Assembly (NCBI GenBank): GCA_027016055.1
Contig: JALWBF010000165.1
Coordinates: forward strand, 15,976-21,482
Direction of reading: 5' to 3'
DNA: 5,507 bases
DNA from: Archaeoglobaceae archaeon
GTDB lineage: Archaea; Halobacteriota; Archaeoglobi; Archaeoglobales; Archaeoglobaceae
Position numbers and translations under genes: made by a program. Shown here piece after piece: positions 1 to 4,425 of this stretch; the first letter of the stretch is position 1; the number at the start of each line of letters is the position of its first letter. Under the pieces are notes generated by a model, which ran no database searches, was not told the origin of the DNA, and was given only the letters and a program-made list of their open reading frames with translations.

Positions 1-1011
1 GTGTTTTATTGTCTGATACTCGTACCACCACCAAACTGGCTTTTTGAATTTACCCTCTGAGATTAAATCGAGTAGGTGATATTTGCCAGAACTTGGCTGA
101 TCAATTCTTACCGAACTTCCAGGTTTCATACCGCCAGTAGTAGTCTGCACATCGTTATTGTTGAACTGCATTTCCCATTTTGCAATTTCCGTGTTAGTAC
201 TGCTTCGATCAAGTGTAGTCACATCCGGCTGTGTGTAACTCCAGCTCCATGTAGCGGACACGCTTTCTCCACCAGTTATGGATACAGTTATTGTTTGCTG
301 TCCAGTATGAGTTCCGAGCGGATCCCAGTCATGTAATTGTGGATTGCAAGTGGATACGGAGTAATCGTGCGTTGGATACCCTTTATCGTTTCTCCACTCA
401 GAGTTGTACGCCTGATAACCTGGTTCCATAGCGAAAATATGTTTTACAGCGAACCAGTCGTAGGTTGATGAACCATCGTTAATAAGTTGTCTAAGCTCAA
501 AATTGTTTGTAACTCCACCATAAGGGCGGACATAGTAATCTGCGTCATTTCTGCCAATTTCAACCCAGCTTGCTGATGTTATTGAGACATTTTTAGGGGA
601 TTTTAAGATGTTTTCGTTATACCATTTTTGAGCCTTCTTATATATTATCTCTGCAGATTCTCTATCCCCAGCAAATCCAAAGTACTGGCTAATTACTCCG
701 TTTTCGTCGATTTTAATTCCGTAAGCTACGATTTTAGCCCCTTTTGGAGTGTCCGGGACTGCAAAAGCTACGACTTTTTCAGGATATTTGGATTTGACTT
801 TATTTACAAAATTTTGTCTAATCTTCTTTATTTCATCAAGACCAATTCCTTTGCTAAAATCTCTGATTATGAATGCATAATTTTCTTTAATTTCATATAT
901 ATTTACTTTGCTTTCAGTTTTAGAGGCAGTACTTGCCATCGCTATAGTTGCTGTTATAGTTCCCAAGGTCACTAATACCAACAACAAAACAACCCCAGTT
1001 TTTACGTTCAT
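1..1011 (-). CDS. Secreted aromatic-rich protein of unknown function, C-terminus cut by the window edge
   Basis: Reading from the ATG at 1011 towards base 1 gives 337 codons with no stop, so the gene continues beyond the left edge. Residues 1-26 form a signal peptide: a Lys near the start, a run of Val and Leu (residues 7-16), then AMA before the likely cleavage after Ala26. No Cys follows, so it is not a lipoprotein. Residues about 35-135 look like an alpha/beta domain with charged helices and short Val/Ile strands. The rest is rich in Trp, Tyr, Asn, Ser and Thr, with alternating beta-like segments (TITVSITGG, ATWSWSY), which suggests an extracellular beta domain. A ribosome binding site GGGAGGGTG (1016-1024) lies 7 bases upstream of the ATG when measured from its GGAGG core. 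The gene has its own copy of the shared promoter element. I do not recognise the family; a lectin-like, adhesin or toxin role would be a guess. Confidence 0.85.
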   Translation of the reverse strand, partial: MNVKTGVVLLLVLVTLGTITATIAMASTASKTESKVNIYEIKENYAFIIRDFSKGIGLDEIKKIRQNFVNKVKSKYPEKVVAFAVPDTPKGAKIVAYGIKIDENGVISQYFGFAGDRESAEIIYKKAQKWYNENILKSPKNVSITSASWVEIGRNDADYYVRPYGGVTNNFELRQLINDGSSTYDWFAVKHIFAMEPGYQAYNSEWRNDKGYPTHDYSVSTCNPQLHDWDPLGTHTGQQTITVSITGGESVSATWSWSYTQPDVTTLDRSSTNTEIAKWEMQFNNNDVQTTTGGMKPGSSVRIDQPSSGKYHLLDLISEGKFKKPVWWWYEYQTIKH

Positions 1012-1044
1012 AAAACACCCTCCCTTTAGATTATACTACGACCC

Positions 1045-1089
1045 AATCCTACAAATATTTTCTGACCATATATTGAGAATTATACTTTG
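1045..1089 (-). promoter_or_regulatory. Promoter/operator copy A, upstream of the left secreted protein
   Basis: Read on the minus strand, the dyad TTCTCAATATATGGTCAGAA (1060-1079) is followed at once by an AT-rich TATA-like stretch AAATATTTG (1052-1060). A TATA centre near 1056 predicts a transcription start near 1030, giving a leader of about 19 bases that just includes the ribosome binding site. Bases 1045-1080 are identical, 36 of 36, to copy B at 3065-3100. Bases 1059-1089 match copy C (3124-3154, opposite strand) at 30 of 31 positions. The distal edge lies close to the stop codon of the upstream membrane-protein gene. The placement next to the TATA region fits a regulator site that affects TBP/TFB binding; that function is inferred. 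Confidence 0.7.
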
Positions 1090-1092
1090 TAA

Positions 1093-1812
1093 TTATATTT
1101 TAATTTTATTAAGTAAATATTTTTCATTTTTATTAGCTTTAATAACCGTTATGAATTTGTTTTCAAAATAACAATATATAATTATACTTTTATTCTCTGC
1201 TATAAAATAATTATTTCTACTAGTAATTAGAAATCCAGATTTAAATAAAAGTCTTTTGTAGCCTTCATAAGCCGTTTTAGAATCCGTTATCCCGCAAAAC
1301 AGCTTTGTAAACAGATATTTTAAAACAGAATGCGGATTGTAGGCTGATTTACCATAGTGACCATAGTAAAAGACTGCAACTTCTAAAGAAGTATTTCTAT
1401 ATCTTTCAGCGCAAAATGTTATGTAACATCTGGGTTTATAAAAATTCCATTCCGATTTAGTCCAGTTGGGATCTATTCTTCCTTTTTCATCTCGAATCTT
1501 TGCAAGTAGATGCATATACGTCAGCTGTTCTGGTTCCGGTCCCAATAGTAAGACATCGTAAGTAAAGCACAGACTGTAAGTTGAAGATAAAACTAGAAAA
1601 ATTATAGCAATAATAAATGTTTTATTATCTGTTTTCTTTATTATAAAAAAGAAAATCACAAATATTATAACAAGAGAGATGACAGTCGGAAGCCATATAT
1701 CAAATTCAATCCCCACCTGATCCATAATTACAGCAATTATGAAGAACAGCGGTCCGGCAAGAAGTCCGATGAGCGTCGAAATGAGCGCTGAGTAAAGCTT
1801 TGATTTGATCAT
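1093..1812 (-). CDS. Three-span membrane protein with an outward-facing Cys-containing domain, unknown function
   Basis: The protein has 239 residues. There are three hydrophobic segments, at about 7-30, 41-58 and 65-90, with the Lys-rich loop KKTDNK between the second and third. The positive-inside rule puts the N-terminus in the cytoplasm and the C-terminal 150 residues outside the cell. That domain has Cys129, Cys134, Cys173 and Cys214 and many Tyr and Phe, so disulfides are possible. The start is supported by AGGTG (1820-1824), 7 bases upstream of the ATG. The gene begins 39 bases after the peptidase stop on the same strand, so the two are probably co-transcribed, and the outer domain would share a compartment with the secreted peptidase. 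It is very AT-rich: 1621-1680 has only 10 G+C in 60. I recognise no family. A sensor, inhibitor, immunity or anchoring partner of the peptidase is possible but unproven. Confidence 0.8.
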   Translation of the reverse strand: MIKSKLYSALISTLIGLLAGPLFFIIAVIMDQVGIEFDIWLPTVISLVIIFVIFFFIIKKTDNKTFIIAIIFLVLSSTYSLCFTYDVLLLGPEPEQLTYMHLLAKIRDEKGRIDPNWTKSEWNFYKPRCYITFCAERYRNTSLEVAVFYYGHYGKSAYNPHSVLKYLFTKLFCGITDSKTAYEGYKRLLFKSGFLITSRNNYFIAENKSIIIYCYFENKFITVIKANKNEKYLLNKIKI

Positions 1813-1851
1813 TATAGAACACCTATCGGCTTCAAATAAAAATTAAAGAAG

Positions 1852-3027
1852 TTAACTCGGTCTAACCCATGTAATCGATATAGCCCACCAGTTACCCCAT
1901 GCAAGGTAGTGTATACCAAGATCCCATGTATCTTGAACCATGACGAATCTTTCATTTGTGTTGGTATCTATAGCGTATCCGACGCACGCGACAGTGTGAT
2001 CACCATAGGGCTGATCGTGACCACTTCCAGTTCCTCCATGCCACATACTTAAAACAAATGGTCTGCTTGCATTTATTTCATTTGTCACATCGCTCCAACT
2101 TGGTTGAGGTAACCACTGGTTGGATGCCCAATCTGAATATCCGTATTTCTTGCAAACTTTATTGATTCCATCGTCAATATAAAACCACCAAGTAGACCCC
2201 GTCTCATTATCAGTTCCCATTGCATAATGTAGTTCCTCCGTCAGATCCGTATGTTCGTTGGGCGGATCATCAAACTGAGTTCCATTATTTATATCCGTAG
2301 GTTCGAAATACCACCAGTTGGGATGGTCAAGATTCGGATATCCGTGCTCTCCCCAATACTCCAAGACCATCGCTGCCGAAGTTGGAGCACATCCGTCATC
2401 CCACAGAAACGCAGGAACATCTGGAATATATTTTTCTTTATAGCTAAATAATGTTACTGCATCAGAGCTATACATCTCCCACTGCTTTTTTGCTTCTAAA
2501 GCTCTTTTAGCTAAATGTTTCCTAATCTTTTCGTCCTTCATTATTTCTTTAACACTCTCTTTAATCTTATTAAAATCAACCTTTTTCTTATTAAGATCGT
2601 AATATTTCCCTTTTTCCTCAAAGATGTATGTCAGACCACCAAGGTAGTAAACTTTCTCAACTTTTATTCCAAGTTCTTTCACCCTCATAAGCGGTGACTT
2701 ACCTTTTGAGAACTCAAGTATTGGATAATTAGTCTTCTTCGCCGATACAACGATGTATCCTACATACTTTCCATCTTTAACGAGTTCAAATATGTAGGCG
2801 GATTTACTTCCATCGACATCATATGCCACAATTACTTTGCCAATTTTTGCATTCCTCCAGTCTTTGAAATTAGAGACCATTGAAATCCTTGCAATAAACT
2901 TCTCTACAACAGCTTTTGCTTCACTTTGATTTACCGTATCTGATGTCCTAGCCATCGCTGGACTCATTACACTTTCCAACATTACTAAAACTAACAACAC
3001 TCCCACTAGTAACTTAACTTGTTTCAT
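1852..3027 (-). CDS. Secreted C39-like cysteine peptidase with N-terminal prodomain
   Basis: The protein has 391 residues. Residues 1-26 are a signal peptide ending in AMA. Residues about 32-115 look like a propeptide or inhibitory domain of the kind found on secreted papain-fold enzymes: a strand pattern around AYIFELVKDGKYVGYIVVSA and then PILEFSKG. A Lys-rich helical linker follows (about 150-185). The peptidase domain (about 200-391) has the nucleophile motif DDGCAPTSAAMVLEYW with Cys213, a GDHTVACVGY block with His344 and a VMVQDTW block with Asp366, a plausible Cys-His-Asp triad in the order of the C39-like family (Peptidase_C39_2). The Gln that usually precedes the Cys as oxyanion residue is absent; the segment reads VPAFLWDDGC. 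The start is set by GAGGTG (3033-3038), 5 bases before the ATG. The gene heads an operon with the membrane protein downstream and carries shared promoter copy B. Its substrate is unknown. Confidence 0.85.
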   Translation of the reverse strand: MKQVKLLVGVLLVLVMLESVMSPAMARTSDTVNQSEAKAVVEKFIARISMVSNFKDWRNAKIGKVIVAYDVDGSKSAYIFELVKDGKYVGYIVVSAKKTNYPILEFSKGKSPLMRVKELGIKVEKVYYLGGLTYIFEEKGKYYDLNKKKVDFNKIKESVKEIMKDEKIRKHLAKRALEAKKQWEMYSSDAVTLFSYKEKYIPDVPAFLWDDGCAPTSAAMVLEYWGEHGYPNLDHPNWWYFEPTDINNGTQFDDPPNEHTDLTEELHYAMGTDNETGSTWWFYIDDGINKVCKKYGYSDWASNQWLPQPSWSDVTNEINASRPFVLSMWHGGTGSGHDQPYGDHTVACVGYAIDTNTNERFVMVQDTWDLGIHYLAWGNWWAISITWVRPS

Positions 3028-3064
3028 CCAACCACCTCTTTTCTTCTCATTTTATATTTAACCT

Positions 3065-3100
3065 AATCCTACAAATATTTTCTGACCATATATTGAGAAT
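3065..3100 (-). promoter_or_regulatory. Promoter/operator copy B, upstream of the peptidase operon
   Basis: The minus strand carries the same dyad TTCTCAATATATGGTCAGAA (3080-3099) and the same downstream AAATATTTGTAGGATT as copy A, with 36 identical bases. A TATA centre near 3076 predicts a start near 3050 and a leader of about 23 bases containing the GAGGTG site. A second AT-rich box (TTAAATATAAAA, about 3051-3062) could serve as an alternative TATA, but it would place the start almost on the ATG and leave out the ribosome binding site, so I prefer the first. Regulation by a dyad-binding protein is inferred. Confidence 0.7.
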
Positions 3101-3113
3101 AATATTATTGAGA
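3091..3113. repeat. Tandem TATTGAGA half-sites in the divergent promoter region
   Basis: On the plus strand TATTGAGA occurs at 3091-3098, as part of operator copy B, and again at 3106-3113, 15 bases apart. The second copy lies between the two divergent promoters and could be an extra half-site for the same regulator. It is short and the region is AT-rich, so chance is possible. Confidence 0.4.
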
Positions 3114-3123
3114 TTAAATAATT

Positions 3124-3164
3124 CAAAGTATAATTCTCAAGATATGGTCAGAAAGATTATATAG
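3124..3164 (+). promoter_or_regulatory. Promoter/operator copy C with clear TATA box, upstream of the peptide/regulator operon
   Basis: The plus strand carries the dyad TTCTCAAGATATGGTCAGAA (3134-3153), one base different from copies A and B. It is followed by GATTATATAG with a good archaeal TATA box TTATATAG (3157-3164). The purines CAGAAAG between dyad and TATA are in the position of a BRE (TFB recognition element). A TATA centre near 3160 predicts a start at about 3185-3186, which coincides with the ATG of the next gene, so its mRNA should be leaderless. This copy faces away from copy B, giving two back-to-back promoters in a 158-base intergenic region. Confidence 0.75.
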
Positions 3165-3185
3165 AAAACAACCACAAATTTCAAC

Positions 3186-3353
3186 ATGAAATGGATTAAA
3201 GTTGTAGCCGTCTTTCTTCTTTTAGTCGGATTAGCAACCACTGCAAGTGCAAAAGTCGAAAAGAAAATAGGCGTTGAAACCGTTCACAACCGGATCGGAC
3301 AGGGCGAATCGCACTGGTATGGATGTTCAGTTCTACGCCTTTGCTGTTTATGA
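3186..3353 (+). CDS. Small exported peptide (55 residues), possibly frameshifted near its 3' end
   Basis: The ATG at 3186 opens a 55-codon frame. Residues 1-22 form a classic signal peptide: MKWIK, a Val/Leu/Phe core, then ASA before the likely cleavage after Ala22. This leaves a mature peptide of 33 residues beginning KVEKKIGVETV and containing three Cys (47, 53, 54). No ribosome binding site is visible, and the predicted transcription start falls on the ATG, so translation is probably leaderless. The TGA stop overlaps the regulator's ATG (ATGA at 3350-3353), a usual sign of translational coupling. The last residues (CSVLRLCCL) use codons that look poor for this genome, whereas the +1 frame over 3319-3360 reads MDVQFYAFAVYEG and then TAA, which looks more protein-like. 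An indel between about 3271 and 3320 could therefore have changed the tail. The family is unknown; a peptide signal, bacteriocin-like product or ligand for the neighbouring sensor are possibilities only. Confidence 0.65.
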   Translation: MKWIKVVAVFLLLVGLATTASAKVEKKIGVETVHNRIGQGESHWYGCSVLRLCCL

Positions 3354-4012
3354 AGGCTAAGGTCTTTTTAACCGTTGCAATTATTTTGATTTTCATTATA
3401 ATATTCTTACCCGTAGTATCCGCCTTCAGCGACGAGCCGATAAACGTAAGCGACAAAAAACTGCAGGAAATCTTGAAGAAGGACGATCCAAATGAAATTC
3501 CAATATCCTTTTGGGATTTACCGCTTTGGATTAAAATCCACTACATAATTACGGTCGTATTGGGTATAATCGGCGTTTGGAAGTTTCTGCCAATTTTAGT
3601 TACAAAGTTAAAATCCGCTCTCGAAAACACAAAGAGACGTAGAATTTTAAAGATAATTATGAAAAATCAGGGTATAAGCGTTGCCGAACTTGAAGTAATG
3701 ACGAAAGAAAACAGAAGCACGCTCAGATACCACTTAAGCAGATTGGAGCAGGAGGGATGGATAAAAACCGTTAAGTTCGGCAAAAACAGGATTATATTTC
3801 TCAACACCGATGACATCGATTTAGCGAGTGTTGTTAAGGGTAGGAAGAGGGATATCGTAGAACTTTTAAAGGAAAACGGCGGCTTGACACCTTCGCAGAT
3901 AGCTGAGAGATTAAAATTGAACGTTAAAACCGTCCATCACCACTTGAGAAATTTGATAGAATTGGGTATCGTAACTAAATGTGAGGACGGTAGGTATAAA
4001 CTACTAAAATAA
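3350..4012 (+). CDS. Membrane-anchored transcription regulator with two winged helix-turn-helix domains
   Basis: From the ATG at 3350 the protein has 220 residues. Residues 4-25 are a hydrophobic segment ending PVVSA, either a first membrane span or a cleaved signal. Residues 26-60 form a short acidic outer loop (SDEPINVSDKKLQEILKKDD). A second span covers about 62-85. The basic stretch KLKSALENTKRRR then leads to two winged helices inside the cell. The first (about 97-152) has recognition-helix candidate NRSTLRYHLSRLEQEGWI; the second (about 163-220) has NVKTVHHHLRNLIELGIV. Both resemble ArsR/MarR/IclR-like archaeal wHTH folds. There is no receiver or kinase domain, so it would be a one-component transmembrane sensor. 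The upstream ATG at 3323 stays in frame but adds only residues unlike a signal peptide; 3350 starts cleanly and overlaps the previous stop. No ribosome binding site is seen. It is the best candidate for binding the shared operator, including its own promoter. Confidence 0.88.
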   Translation: MKAKVFLTVAIILIFIIIFLPVVSAFSDEPINVSDKKLQEILKKDDPNEIPISFWDLPLWIKIHYIITVVLGIIGVWKFLPILVTKLKSALENTKRRRILKIIMKNQGISVAELEVMTKENRSTLRYHLSRLEQEGWIKTVKFGKNRIIFLNTDDIDLASVVKGRKRDIVELLKENGGLTPSQIAERLKLNVKTVHHHLRNLIELGIVTKCEDGRYKLLK

Positions 4013-4048
4013 CCGCATAACTTCACAAGGTTTATTAACTTTAGAAGT

Positions 4049-4054
4049 AAAAAA
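4049..4054 (-). terminator. Possible oligo-T terminator after the small Cys protein gene
   Basis: Read on the minus strand, a run of six T starts about 9 bases after the TGA at 4063-4065. Oligo-T runs end transcription in archaea. It lies in the 50-base gap between two convergent genes; I see no hairpin, and no comparable run for the plus-strand gene. Confidence 0.35.
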
Positions 4055-4062
4055 GATTTATC

Positions 4063-4374
4063 TCATTTTTCGAATTCGAAAACGCAGTAATCGCTGTTAG
4101 GTTGCCTTTCAATTCTTTTAACCTTCGAAATCCCATATGCTTTGGCAAAGCCCTTCGCGAACTCCAAACAATATCTCTCGCACCAAATGCCGAAATGTTT
4201 GTAAATCGGACATTTGCTTCTCGTAACGAGTTTCCCATCAAGCTCCGCACTGAAATTAAAATCATGAAACTCCTTAAGCTCACCAAAGAACTTCTCAAAT
4301 CCCTTTTTCAAACCTTCCAAACCATCCTCGGATTTTACGAGTTTACCCAGAAAGTATCCGATCCGCTCTATCAT
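4063..4374 (-). CDS. Small four-cysteine protein with V4R/ATC-hydrolase-like tail, unknown function
   Basis: From the ATG at 4374 the protein has 103 residues; an ATG two codons upstream (4380) would give 105. The downstream ATG is preferred because the ribosome binding site AGGAGG (4383-4388) is 8 bases from it but only 2 from the other. The N-terminal half is helical and charged. The C-terminal half has KCPIYKHFGIWCERYC, then KRIERQPNSDYCVFEFE; in 105-residue numbering the Cys are 57, 67, 71 and 99. This order, C-P, then C-x3-C, then a Cys in a D-Y-C-x-F-x-F strand, recalls the tail of V4R (4-vinyl reductase) and ATC-hydrolase-like domains, where the cysteines are thought to bind metal or ligand. 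That link is from memory of the motif and is weak. No signal peptide is seen, so it should be cytoplasmic. It lies about 50 bases downstream of the radical SAM gene on the same strand, probably in one operon. Confidence 0.78.
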   Translation of the reverse strand: MIERIGYFLGKLVKSEDGLEGLKKGFEKFFGELKEFHDFNFSAELDGKLVTRSKCPIYKHFGIWCERYCLEFAKGFAKAYGISKVKRIERQPNSDYCVFEFEK

Positions 4375-4382
4375 GGTCATAA

Positions 4383-4388
4383 CCTCCT
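4383..4388 (-). promoter_or_regulatory. Strong ribosome binding site that favours the second ATG
   Basis: AGGAGG on the minus strand is 8 bases from the ATG at 4374 and only 2 bases from the ATG at 4380. Normal spacing favours the inner start. Confidence 0.6.
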
Positions 4389-4425
4389 AACCAAGTTCTT
4401 TAATTTTATTTTTGGAGGGACATCT

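Noticed and set aside
76..975. Plus-strand frames of 86-115 codons opposite the left secreted protein.
   Set aside because: The minus strand is open for 337 codons with a signal peptide, ribosome binding site and promoter. The plus-strand translations are low-complexity Phe/Ser/Tyr-rich shadows.
1045..3100. Identical 36-base repeats suggested CRISPR repeats.
   Set aside because: There are only two exact copies about 2 kb apart, with genes between them and no spacer array or cas gene.
3065..3154. The inverted pair of near-identical elements could be the ends of an insertion sequence or small transposon.
   Set aside because: Only about 23 bases separate them, there is no transposase, and each copy sits at the same place just upstream of a TATA-like box. 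A third copy also fits a promoter role.
3196..3456. A minus-strand frame of 86 codons across the peptide/regulator junction.
   Set aside because: It is antisense to the signal peptides of both plus-strand genes, with no promoter or ribosome binding site.
3323..4012. A longer start for the regulator at the ATG at 3323.
   Set aside because: The nine added residues (MFSSTPLLF) have no ribosome binding site and would spoil a clean MKAK-type signal/membrane start at 3350, which overlaps the preceding stop.
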